This document shows, piece by piece, positions 6,974-15,495 of a DNA stretch of 64,000 nucleotides (positions are counted from its first letter, which is position 1; each line of letters begins with the position of its first letter). The DNA comes from CAVZTX01 sp963778375 (GTDB lineage Bacteria; Chloroflexota; Ktedonobacteria; Ktedonobacterales; Ktedonobacteraceae). The stretch is from the NCBI GenBank assembly GCA_963778375.1, contig CAVZTX010000028.1:1-64000 (forward strand). Direction: 5' to 3'. The position numbers were made by a program, and so were the translations under genes. The notes under the pieces are model-generated. The model was not told the DNA's origin. It was given only the letters and a program-made list of their open reading frames with translations, and searched no databases.

Positions 6974-9886
6974 CTATTTCGCAAATCCGTGCGAAAAGCC
7001 CATTGTGGCAAGGGCTTGCTCTGGCGACATCGTACGTCCCTCTTGCCAGGCAATGGCAAAGGCTTCCTCTCCCAGTTGCGCTCGGACAGTGGCCACCGCC
7101 TGCTCATAACCGCGACGATCAACAGGCAGCCGGGGAACGTCTATTGCTTCGCGCAGGGCTTCTGCCGCTCCCCACAACTGTGCTGCCCAGCGAAGCGCTC
7201 CTTGGGTGGCGACCACATCGGCCAGTCCCTCCAAATTGAAAGGGGTCATCCACTTCTCTCCTACTTGCTGGTTGAGCGCCAGACTCTGCTGATAATATGT
7301 ACGAGCTGCGGGCATCTCACCCCGCTGTGTCTCAATCCTTCCTAAAAGGTGCAGCGACCAGGCACTATACCAGGGATCTCCCATTTCTCGATAGATGCTC
7401 AGGCTCTCTTGAGCCAGACTGGAGGCTCTGACCGGCTCTCCCTCAGAGAGGGCCAACAGTGCGGCAACCCATAAGCATTCAGCACTCCAGCCTCGGTCGC
7501 CCACCCTGGTGATGATTGCCTGTCCCTCATGGAGCCGCTGGCGCATGGTTGCCAGATCGCCCAGAGTAAACCAGAGCCAGGAGGCCGAGTGGACGAGGAT
7601 GACACCAACCCAGAGTTCGTTGCCTGCTTGCCGAAAGAGCTGGAGCGCCTCCTCGAAGAGCGCCTGTCCCCGGGCATACTCCCCAAGCGAGCTGACCTGC
7701 TCTGCCCAATCGAAGAGGGCATCGGCAACTTTCCCTGGCTCACCCACTTGTCGCAGGAGTCTCACCTGCTCTTCATGAAGCGAGACGGCCTCGACGATCT
7801 TTCCTCTCAACCAGGCGGCGGCGGCTAGTAAACCGAGGGAGTCAGCAATGCCGCAGGTATCCTCCAGTTCTCGGGAGAGGGTCAGGCTTTGCTGGGCCAC
7901 CACCTCTATCCGATCAATGTCGCCCTGAACATCAGCAACAGATGCAATAGCCCGTAAGACCCTGGCACGCATGGAAGTACTGGTCCCTTCGCTCAAAGCG
8001 AGGGCGCGCTCTAGAAACGTACGAGCCTCACGATAGTGTCCATGCATCATCCAGAATTCCTTGAGTGCGGCGCTCAAGCGCAAGCCGATCTCCCTGCGCT
8101 CTGCCGCCTTTTCGTCTGTCACTTTCACCAGCGCCCACCCCAGGGCTTCGCGCAGGTTGTCGTGCTCTTGTTCTAATCGCTCCAACAAGACCGCTTGCTG
8201 GGAACCGGCCATGCCCTGCTCTGCTTCCTCTGCAAGTCGCAGGAAGTAGGCAGCGTGGGCCCATCGCGCCGCCTCTGTTTCCCCAGTGGCAGCCAGGCGC
8301 TCTCGCGCATACTCACGAATCGTCTCCAGCATTGCGAAGCGTGGCTCCTGGACCGCTTGCTGCTCCATGCGTCGCAGCAGACTTTTGTCGGTGAGGGAAG
8401 CTATTGTGTCCAGACCCGATTCTGCTTCGTCACCAAGTGAAGTGTAGAGGGCCTCTATAGCCTCAAAGGTGCAGCCACCGACAAAAATGGAGAGCCGCCG
8501 GAAGAGTCGTTGCTCCTGGGCATCCAGCAATTGGTAGCTCCATTCGATGGTATTTCGCAGGGTCTGCTGCCGCGTCACTACATCGCGTGGCCCACTTGTC
8601 AATATCTGCAGGGGTTGATGCAGTCGTGCGAGCAGCGCTTCGGGTGAGAGCAGTTTCATGCGCGAAGCCGCCAACTCGATAGCAAGCGGCAACCCATCCA
8701 GGCGCACACAAATCTCTGCTACAGCAGGTGCGTTGGCATTGGTCACTTGAAAGTCAGGTTTGGCACTTTGCGCTCGTCGAATAAAGAGAGCGACAGCTTC
8801 GTACTGTGAGAGCGCGGCCAATTCAGGCATATGATTGGGATCGGGTAGTGAGAGAGATGGCACGAAGAACTCTTGCTCGGCTTGCACGTGTAACACCTCC
8901 CGACTGGTTACGATCACTTTGAGTTGTGGGCAGGTGACAAGGAGGTCTGCCACGTGCACCGCCGCGCTGACTATCTGCTCGAAATTGTCCAGGAGCAGCA
9001 ATATTTGCTTGCGCTGCAATTCGTCCTTCAGGCGCTCCAAGAGAGGCTGACCGGACACCTCACGGATGTTGAGGTTCTGCGCGATAGCTGCGATGACGAG
9101 TGCTGGATCGCTTATGGGAGCCAAATCAACGAAATAGACGCCGTCGGCGAAGAGGTCGCTCAATTCTGCTGCCACTTGCAAGGCCAGGCGCGTTTTCCCT
9201 GTTCCGCCGGGGCCTGTCAGCGTCACCAGATGCACATCCTCACGGCACAAGAGATGTCTGATGGCAGCTACTTCCTTCTCCCGTCCAATGAAGGGTGTTG
9301 GCTGAATGGGCAAATTGTTGAGATGGGTACTTAGGGTGTTGAGCGGTGGGAAATCGACGGGCAAACCTGCGATGACGAGTTGGTAGAGGTGACTGGGGCG
9401 CCGTAAGTCCTTGAGGCGATGCTCACCCATATCTCGTAATCCTATGCCGTCTGGCAAGCTATGCTCCACAAGTTCCCGTGTTGCCCGGGACAGCAGCACC
9501 TGTCCACCGTGTGCAGCGCTCATGATGCGTGCGGCGTGGTGCACATCGATACCGGTGTAGCCTTCAGTAACCAGGGAGGGTTCGCCGGTGTGTAAGCCCA
9601 TACGGGCACATACCTCCACATCTTCAGGCCAAGTGTGAGCGGCAAGAGTGCGTTGCGCTTCGACCGCTGCTGAGACAGCATCTGCGGCACGGGCAAACAC
9701 CACGAAGAAGGCATCTCCTTGCGTATCTACTTCGTGGCCATGCCAACGCTGCCAAATGCCACGCAGCAGGTGCCGATACTCGGCCAGCACGTCGGCATAG
9801 TGCTCGCCGAGGCTTTGAAGCAGGCGTGTAGACCCCTCAATATCGGTGAAAAGCAATGTGACCGTGCCCGTCGGCAGGTTCTGCAT
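6974..9886 (-). CDS. Class III cyclase domain - NB-ARC-type ATPase - TPR regulator
   Basis: A 970-residue multi-domain regulator. Residues ~1-180 form a class III adenylate/guanylate cyclase domain with FTDIEGST (metal Asp15) and DTQGDAFFVVF (metal Asp58). An ATPase domain follows, with Walker A GPGGTGKTRLAL and Walker B LLLLDNFEQI, of the STAND/LuxR-like class. The C-terminal ~450 residues are helical TPR-like repeats. No DNA-binding helix-turn-helix is visible at the C-terminus, unlike LuxR-type relatives. AGAGG precedes the ATG. Whether the cyclase is active or only a sensor is uncertain. Confidence 0.88.
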   Translation of the reverse strand: MQNLPTGTVTLLFTDIEGSTRLLQSLGEHYADVLAEYRHLLRGIWQRWHGHEVDTQGDAFFVVFARAADAVSAAVEAQRTLAAHTWPEDVEVCARMGLHTGEPSLVTEGYTGIDVHHAARIMSAAHGGQVLLSRATRELVEHSLPDGIGLRDMGEHRLKDLRRPSHLYQLVIAGLPVDFPPLNTLSTHLNNLPIQPTPFIGREKEVAAIRHLLCREDVHLVTLTGPGGTGKTRLALQVAAELSDLFADGVYFVDLAPISDPALVIAAIAQNLNIREVSGQPLLERLKDELQRKQILLLLDNFEQIVSAAVHVADLLVTCPQLKVIVTSREVLHVQAEQEFFVPSLSLPDPNHMPELAALSQYEAVALFIRRAQSAKPDFQVTNANAPAVAEICVRLDGLPLAIELAASRMKLLSPEALLARLHQPLQILTSGPRDVVTRQQTLRNTIEWSYQLLDAQEQRLFRRLSIFVGGCTFEAIEALYTSLGDEAESGLDTIASLTDKSLLRRMEQQAVQEPRFAMLETIREYARERLAATGETEAARWAHAAYFLRLAEEAEQGMAGSQQAVLLERLEQEHDNLREALGWALVKVTDEKAAERREIGLRLSAALKEFWMMHGHYREARTFLERALALSEGTSTSMRARVLRAIASVADVQGDIDRIEVVAQQSLTLSRELEDTCGIADSLGLLAAAAWLRGKIVEAVSLHEEQVRLLRQVGEPGKVADALFDWAEQVSSLGEYARGQALFEEALQLFRQAGNELWVGVILVHSASWLWFTLGDLATMRQRLHEGQAIITRVGDRGWSAECLWVAALLALSEGEPVRASSLAQESLSIYREMGDPWYSAWSLHLLGRIETQRGEMPAARTYYQQSLALNQQVGEKWMTPFNLEGLADVVATQGALRWAAQLWGAAEALREAIDVPRLPVDRRGYEQAVATVRAQLGEEAFAIAWQEGRTMSPEQALATMGFSHGFAK

Positions 9887-10061
9887 GATTATCCTCTGTG
9901 CTTTACAGGGTTGATAGAGACTGAGTGATCTTATTATATCGTATCACTCTATCATGTGATCTACGGTTATTAAAGAAGTTGCAGACCTGCGCCAGATAGG
10001 ATTAAGAGTATAGTGAGGGATATTGACATGTGGTTCGCGATGGTGGCGGACTCTCATCAAT

Positions 10062-10472
10062 TCACTGATGGAATTTCAGCTTGTCTACGATTTTGTCAAC
10101 GACTTTTCTGTCTGCTCTGATAGCAAGGCCGACCAGGTTCAGGTTCTCTCGTTCGACAACGCGCACGACATTCCGATTGGCGGCATCATGGTCTGTGGAG
10201 AACATCTCTTCTGTATAAAGAGCAGGTTGTACTCCTCGTGCGAGGGCACGGTCAAGCACCCGTGCTAACGCGGCACGATCAGCTCCGAAGATCAATATGG
10301 GTTGACCAAGGAGCCGTAAGTACGTATTCCCGGACGCATCTTCATATGATTCTCCGATACTTTCCGGGTAGGATGCAGCAATGCCGCTTGCCAGGAACGC
10401 TGCTACATTCATTTTTTGCCATGAGGCCAGGTCGTCTCGAATGACCAATGCAATTTTTGTGTCAAAGAGCAT
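10062..10472 (-). CDS. DUF2000 family protein
   Basis: A 136-residue protein with the DUF2000 pattern: KIALVIRDDLASWQKMNVAAFLASGI, then GQPILIFGADRAAL and EEMFSTDHDAANR. The family is a small alpha/beta protein of unknown function. The start at 10472 (MLFDTK) fits the family N-terminus, with a GGGGA site about 9 bases upstream; a GTG start five codons earlier is possible. Single gene, transcribed toward the cyclase gene but separated from it by ~175 bases. Confidence 0.78.
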   Translation of the reverse strand: MLFDTKIALVIRDDLASWQKMNVAAFLASGIAASYPESIGESYEDASGNTYLRLLGQPILIFGADRAALARVLDRALARGVQPALYTEEMFSTDHDAANRNVVRVVERENLNLVGLAIRADRKVVDKIVDKLKFHQ

Positions 10473-10590
10473 AACAACAATCCCCACTTTACAATGTGTT
10501 ACTATGCATACAAGTATAGCATGTGCTTCATACTTAAGTTACTTGTATACAAGCAACTTACAGAAGCCGGAGTTTTAGACGGGTTCTGGT

Positions 10591-11478
10591 TTATTTGCCG
10601 GTGAGTTGAGCAACTACAGGAGCAAAGTTCTCCATCTGGCCTACGTAGACCTGGAGGTAGGAGAAGCCGTAGCGTTCACGTTGTTCGAGAAGGTGGGTAA
10701 CGGCTTGCTCGGTAGATATGGGTCTTTTAGGAATGGGCGGTCCCCCTGCCTGGGTAGAGAGTGGAGCTGGACTGTCGGTGATTTCCAGACCGTAGATGGT
10801 TTGACTGAGTTCGAGATCTGTGAAGCGCTGACCTGCGGCTTCTTGAATCCAGGCGATCTTTTGCTCTAATGGAGCGTCTGTTGGGTCGGCACCTTGGGCA
10901 ATGATTTTTGATCCGATGGCGATGATGTTAGCTTCTCTGGCTGCCAGCTTAAGCATACGTTCTCCTACGCCTGCTATGAGTATAGGCATGTGGGGCTTCT
11001 GGATAGGTGGGAGATTGCCTTTCATTTCTGTGATCGTGTAGTATTTGCCGATGAAGTTGACGGTCTCCTGCGTGAAGAGTTGTTTTATGACTTGAAGGGT
11101 CTCTTCAAGATGGCCGACGCGTTGACCTGGACTAGAGAAAGAAATGCCCATCTGTTGAGGCTCGCGTGGCCCGACTCCGGCTCCGAGGCCGAGTTCAAAG
11201 CGGCCCAGGGAGAGTAGATCGAGGGTTGCGGCTTCTCTGGCGAGGAGGACGGGATGACGGTATTCATTACAAAGCACATAGGTTCCGATGCGCAGGGATG
11301 TGGTTGCCTGGGCTGCTACTGCTAACGCGGGAAGGGGTGCGAGGCTGCCTATACTGGTACGATCTGGCATTAATAAGGTGGTGTAGCCTAGCTCTTCGAT
11401 TCGACGGGCAGTGGTGATCCAGGCGGTGTGCGATGGGGCGTAGGCTGCTACTACGCTGAAACGAAATGGTCGGGACAT
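10591..11478 (-). CDS. LLM class F420-dependent oxidoreductase
   Basis: A 295-residue luciferase-like TIM-barrel oxidoreductase. Typical segments are FRFSVVAAYAPSHTAWITTARRIEELGYTTL, ALAVAAQATTSLRIGTYVLCNEYRHP and the flavin/deazaflavin region FELGLGAGVGPREPQQMGI. The family in this phylum commonly uses F420 to reduce or oxidise unknown small molecules. The ribosome site AAGGAG is 9 bases before the ATG. It is not tightly linked to its neighbours. Confidence 0.86.
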   Translation of the reverse strand: MSRPFRFSVVAAYAPSHTAWITTARRIEELGYTTLLMPDRTSIGSLAPLPALAVAAQATTSLRIGTYVLCNEYRHPVLLAREAATLDLLSLGRFELGLGAGVGPREPQQMGISFSSPGQRVGHLEETLQVIKQLFTQETVNFIGKYYTITEMKGNLPPIQKPHMPILIAGVGERMLKLAAREANIIAIGSKIIAQGADPTDAPLEQKIAWIQEAAGQRFTDLELSQTIYGLEITDSPAPLSTQAGGPPIPKRPISTEQAVTHLLEQRERYGFSYLQVYVGQMENFAPVVAQLTGK

Positions 11479-11688
11479 ATAGTGATTCTCCTTTAGAGTA
11501 GCTTCGGAAGTAACTATGGAATAGCCAGATCATCCAATTTAGTTATATAGATTGTATAATTAAATTTGAAAGATGTCAAGTTACTTATGAATCTCAGCAA
11601 TATTGCCTACTTGCTCAGGAATGACAAGCCCTCAGAGACATTCAACCGTACCTCGTTAGATGGATGGACAGGTAACGTTCCTCTCAGA

Positions 11689-12283
11689 TTATTTGCGTGA
11701 AATATAGGCATTGCCTTTCAGATAGAAGCGTAAGGGAAGTTCCTGAGCTTTGGTGATGCCGATACGGGTGGTTTCGATGATGTCGGTGGAGTCGATGGGG
11801 GCAAAGGAGGGGAGGCTATCGGGAGACCAGATTTGGAGGGAGCTGTCGAAGAGGGGAAGGCCGTTGTGGGCAAGGGTGATAGCGAGGGATTGGGTGAGAC
11901 GTGCAGGGCCATTGCAGAGATGGGCGAGATTTTGGGTGTTGCGGCGATGTTGCATGATGGGGATGCCACTGGAGGGGTTCGAGTGCTCGGATGAGGACGG
12001 CTTCTCCATTCCCTTCGGTGCCGGTGACGGCGTTGGTGCAGTAGTGCAGACCGTAGATGAAGTAGACGTAGTTATGTCCTACAGGGCCAAATAGGACGCG
12101 GTTGCGTGGAGTTTTGCCTATGAAAGCGTGGGATGCAGGATCATGTCGACCAAGATAGGCTTCTGTCTCGACGATGCGACCGAGAGTGGTTTGCTCTCCC
12201 TGGAGGTGGACGAGGTAACAGCCGAGCAGTTGTTTGGCGACGGTGATAGTTTCCTGGGCATAAAATGCTTGGGGAAGTATCAT
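11689..12283 (-). pseudogene. mpg: 3-methyladenine DNA glycosylase, frameshifted
   Basis: The AAG/Mpg-type glycosylase removes alkylated purines in base-excision repair. The N-terminal part is in one frame (ARTxEVA-like QETITVAKQLLG, IVETEAYLGRHDPASHAF, NYVYFIYGLHYCTNAV, EAVLIRALEPL). The rest (SGIPIMQHRR, LCNGPARLTQSLAI, TTRIGITKAQELPLRFYLKG) continues in another frame. The switch fits one extra base in the C-rich run at about 11971-11980. Everything else is family-like and full length (~197 residues), so this is either a sequencing indel or a fresh pseudogene. It starts 6 bases after the DUF2255 gene, so the two form an operon. Confidence 0.85.
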
Positions 12284-12289
12284 ATTCGA

Positions 12290-12661
12290 TTATGCCGGTT
12301 CTAGCTGTAGGGTTGTGGACAAGATTTCTTCGCGTACCATGCCATTGGCGGAGGATGAGCGATGGTATTTGCGTAAGAGGTTGTCACTAATGCGTGAGAT
12401 GACTGCTTCATCGGTTACTGGAACTGCGTGGACGGGGTGGTGCTGCCCATCCATGATAATGGCAGCATCCGGGTTTGCTTTGATCTCTTGATACCAGCGG
12501 CCTTTGAGGCCAAGCCATGAGCGAACGTAGACGTTCTGGTCCTCAACCATGACCCATATGATGGTACGGTGCGTTTGTCCAGTTGAGGAATAGGTTTCAA
12601 TTTCAATTTCTTTGGTGTTGGCTAGCTGGTTGAGTATTTGTGTGTCGAATTGGTTTGGCAT
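12290..12661 (-). CDS. DUF2255 family protein
   Basis: A 123-residue protein with the split-barrel-like DUF2255 pattern: EIEIETYSSTGQTHRTIIWVMVEDQNVYVRSW, GRWYQEIKANPDAAI, then RKYHRS. The function of the family is unknown; it resembles F420- or nitroreductase-fold (DUF385-like) proteins. GGAG is 6 bases before the ATG at 12661, which decides it over an ATG four codons upstream. It leads the two-gene unit with the glycosylase. Confidence 0.78.
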   Translation of the reverse strand: MPNQFDTQILNQLANTKEIEIETYSSTGQTHRTIIWVMVEDQNVYVRSWLGLKGRWYQEIKANPDAAIIMDGQHHPVHAVPVTDEAVISRISDNLLRKYHRSSSANGMVREEILSTTLQLEPA

Positions 12662-13031
12662 GGTGTGCTCCATTTGGATTGTATCTTCTCGTCAAGCACG
12701 ATATGAGCGGAAAAGAGGTGTATTCTTTCTCTGATTATAGAAAATACGAGAGGTATTTTCCTCTCCATTATGGCACAAAATGAAGAGTTACAAACGGTGT
12801 ACAATTAGCCTGGAAACAATATCAAAGTATTGTTTTCAAGATCAGCATGTGAGTAGGAAAAGGATTGAGTAGTTCGTAACGCTACTGTAACGATTTTGGG
12901 ACGGTTGTGTGGTAATATTCCTGGAGAATGAGGATACAGGATTGGCGTGCGATCTTTTCCCGTTGCTATGTGATTGTGAAGATCGAGATCAGATAAGCGG
13001 GAAAGGCAATGTCCTGTAGAAGGAAAGCTGC
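12662..13031. other. Divergent intergenic region
   Basis: These 370 bases separate the DUF2255-mpg unit (minus) from the membrane protein gene (plus) and should contain both promoters. An inverted repeat lies at 12812-12837: GGAAACAATA and TATTGTTTTC around a 6-base centre, 9 of 10 pairs matching. It is a candidate operator or weak hairpin. I see no RNA gene or small ORF with a ribosome site. Confidence 0.45.
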
Positions 13032-14402
13032 ATGAGCCAATTGGATGCACCACGAGAAAGCGGAAGGGGTTCTGCTGTTTCCGGTAACACAAATACACGT
13101 ATATCTGGCTCCTGGCTGGTGATGGCGCGGGTTGCGTGGTTGGTGCTGGTTGTCTCCAGTCTGGGGCTCTTTGTTGTTGGTCTCCCAGCTTATTACAAGC
13201 AGCTTCAGATAGCTTGTTTTGATGCGGTAACATGTAATATCACCGGGGCACTTACTGCAAAGGGACTACAGGGGCTTCCGGCAATTGGCTTTTCTGTGAG
13301 TGGATATGCTACTTTTTTCATGATTTTCCTCATAATCATTGTAGCGATATGGAGTGGGACCGGGTTCCTCATTTTCTGGCGCAGGTCTGATGATTGGCTG
13401 GCGCTGTTGGTAGCGCTTTTTCTCGTAATATTTAATGCGACCTTCCCGGGAAGCCCCATGACCGTGCTTGCGATCAAATATCCAGCCCTCAATCTGCCTA
13501 TCGGGTTCTTGACTTTGCTTGGACAGGCTGCAATCGTTTTTTTCCTCGTGCTCTTTCCCAATGGACGACTCGTGCCGCGTTGGATGGGGCTGATTCTGCT
13601 GCTCGCTATCATCCAGCCAGTTACGTCAGCCCTTCCTCCTGCGTCACCTTTGAATCAGAATAATTGGCCAGGCTGGCTCGATGGATTGGTTGCTGTCACT
13701 TCCTATGGAGCGATCATCTTTTCGCAAATCTACCGGTACAGACGGATGTCCACTCCTGTCGAGCGGCAACAGACGAAATGGGCGATTCTTGGCATTATCA
13801 TCGTGGTCACAGGATTTATTGTGTTCGGTCTGCTCTTCACGGTCTTTTTTCCAACGATCAATCAACCCGATAGCCCTTATTACTTGATTGTCAACCTCGC
13901 CTATCCTCTGCTTTTGCTCGTCATTCCTTTCTCAATTGGTATTGCGGTTTTGCGCTCGCGGCTGTGGGATATTGATATTATTATCAACCGGACATTGGTT
14001 TACGGGACGTTGACGGTGACGTTGGCTCTTGTCTATGTCGGCGTTATTATTGCGCTGCAATTTCTGTTACGTGGGATCATCAGTCAATCGAACGATATTG
14101 CTATTGTTGGTTCCACATTGGTGATTGCTGCACTTTTTCAGCCACTGCGTCGTCGTCTTCAGAATGTTATTGACCGGCGTTTCTATCGCCGGAAGTATGA
14201 TGCGGCTAAGACGTTGGAGGCTTTTAGTGCTACGCTACGCGGAGAAGTGGATTTGAGAGAGTTAAGCGAGCACCTGGTGAGGGTTGTTGAGGAGACGATG
14301 CAGCCGAGGTTTGTGTCGTTATGGGTGAGGCCGATGGGGCAGGAGGGGAAGAGAAAAGAATGGGAGAGGGATGATGGCTCATCCGGGGTAAGGGATGAGT
14401 AG
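13032..14402 (+). CDS. Multi-pass membrane protein, sensor-kinase-like input module
   Basis: A 456-residue protein with roughly eight to ten hydrophobic segments between residues ~30 and 365. A cytoplasmic tail follows with DRRFYRRKYDAAKTLEAF and a helix ending ...HLVRVVEETMQP. This tail motif is found in Chloroflexota and Actinobacteria proteins that resemble the membrane half of histidine kinases. No histidine phospho-acceptor or ATPase domain is present. A SPMTVLAIKYP...-type extracellular loop follows the early membrane segments. AAGGAA lies 7 bases before the ATG. Precise function unknown. Confidence 0.72.
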   Translation: MSQLDAPRESGRGSAVSGNTNTRISGSWLVMARVAWLVLVVSSLGLFVVGLPAYYKQLQIACFDAVTCNITGALTAKGLQGLPAIGFSVSGYATFFMIFLIIIVAIWSGTGFLIFWRRSDDWLALLVALFLVIFNATFPGSPMTVLAIKYPALNLPIGFLTLLGQAAIVFFLVLFPNGRLVPRWMGLILLLAIIQPVTSALPPASPLNQNNWPGWLDGLVAVTSYGAIIFSQIYRYRRMSTPVERQQTKWAILGIIIVVTGFIVFGLLFTVFFPTINQPDSPYYLIVNLAYPLLLLVIPFSIGIAVLRSRLWDIDIIINRTLVYGTLTVTLALVYVGVIIALQFLLRGIISQSNDIAIVGSTLVIAALFQPLRRRLQNVIDRRFYRRKYDAAKTLEAFSATLRGEVDLRELSEHLVRVVEETMQPRFVSLWVRPMGQEGKRKEWERDDGSSGVRDE

Positions 14403-14469
14403 CGATGCGATGGGGAAACAGGGCATATGCAAGTAGAGGAGCGGACAGGGCAGCCGCAAGCTGGCAGAA

Positions 14470-14600
14470 CACCCGCACCTTTCCAGGGCACCCACAAGGG
14501 GTGCCTCTACCATATACGAGAGGGGGCTTTGCCCACTTTTCCAGCTGGCGGACACAAGGTCCTTCTCAGCCCTTTCCAGCCTCTCCCGCCCCCACGAATG
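14470..14600. repeat. Cluster of short GC-rich hairpin repeats
   Basis: This non-coding stretch after the membrane protein contains GGGCACCC-ACAAG-GGGTGCC followed by TCTAC, and then GCGGACACAAGGTCC. Both resemble the short stem-loop repeats seen elsewhere (4926, 47136, 47173). No ribosome site supports the reading frames crossing it. A relative (GGGCGACCATAAAGGCCC) follows at about 15298. Confidence 0.6.
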
Positions 14601-14698
14601 CCATTGCCCTATGGACATATCTTGACTTCTTTAGGGAGTATGGAATAAATTGCAATCAAGAGGGTCTCAGTCATTTGGTTTTGAAAAGGTGATGATTT

Positions 14699-15238
14699 AT
14701 GGCTATTACGATTAGTCTGGGATTACTTATTCTGCGTGTGGTTGCGGGATTGACGCTGGCGGCACATGGGATGCAAAAGTTGTTCGGGTGGTTTGGGGGA
14801 AGTGGTTTTGGGGGAACGGTCAAGATGCAGGAGAGGATGGGGTTTAAACCTGCGTGGTTGTGGGCATGTCTGGTGATTTTGGGGGAGTTTGGTGGAGGGT
14901 TGTCGTTGGCGCTTGGGTTTTTGACGCCGTTGGGGGCTGCTGGTGCTTTTGGCGCTATGTTCATGGCTATTTTCAAGAGCCATTGGAAAAATGGTTTTTG
15001 GAATAAGGATCGGGGGTTGGAGTTTCCGTTGGCACTGTTGACGATCGGTGTGGCGGTGGGTTTGATGGGGCCGGGTAGTTATTCTCTGGATGCTCTTTTT
15101 GGGATTGGCTTGCCGGAGGTGCTGCTGTTCTGTGTGCTGGCGGTGGCGGCTTTACTGGTTGATGTTATTGGGCTTACTATCAGCCGGACAGCGGTGGCAC
15201 AGACTGTTACGAGTGAGGTGAAGTCAAAGGCCTCATAA
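14699..15238 (+). CDS. DoxX family membrane protein
   Basis: A 179-residue protein with four predicted membrane helices. The start GLLILRVVAGLTLAAHGMQKLFGWFGG is a hallmark of the DoxX family, followed by FLTPLGAAGAF. DoxX-like proteins are linked to respiratory or thiol-redox functions, but the exact role here cannot be told. AAGGTGATG precedes the ATG. It is flanked upstream by repeat DNA and downstream by a strong hairpin, so it is a single-gene unit. Confidence 0.85.
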   Translation: MAITISLGLLILRVVAGLTLAAHGMQKLFGWFGGSGFGGTVKMQERMGFKPAWLWACLVILGEFGGGLSLALGFLTPLGAAGAFGAMFMAIFKSHWKNGFWNKDRGLEFPLALLTIGVAVGLMGPGSYSLDALFGIGLPEVLLFCVLAVAALLVDVIGLTISRTAVAQTVTSEVKSKAS

Positions 15239-15452
15239 AGGGTAAGGTTGTTAATGCAAGGGTTGTGGGGAGAGCGAGCCACCTCCCACCTCCCCAGCGG
15301 GCGACCATAAAGGCCCTCCCAGCCACTCCTCGCCGCCCTCACTCCTACGGATCATCGAGCGGGTTTCGCTATCCAGATGCTTAGAGTTATACCGCCGCTG
15401 GTCAGCAGCGGCCACATCAGTTCATCGAAGCGGGTTTTCGTTACTTTGACCC

Positions 15453-15480
15453 GTGGGGGGCTTTGGTTAAAGCCCCCCAC
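15453..15480. terminator. Strong GC hairpin between convergent genes
   Basis: Arms GTGGGGGGCTTT (15453-15464) and AAAGCCCCCCAC (15469-15480) form a perfect 12-bp stem with a 4-base loop. It lies between the ends of the DoxX gene (plus) and the Asp-box protein gene (minus), just before the latter's stop. Position and stem strength support a bidirectional terminator, although no long T-tract follows. Confidence 0.65.
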
Positions 15481-15495
15481 GCATAGAATTATGCA

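Noticed and set aside
14405..14692. Plus-strand reading frames between the membrane protein and DoxX genes
   Set aside because: They run through short hairpin repeats, have no ribosome site and show no family pattern; treated as repeat DNA.
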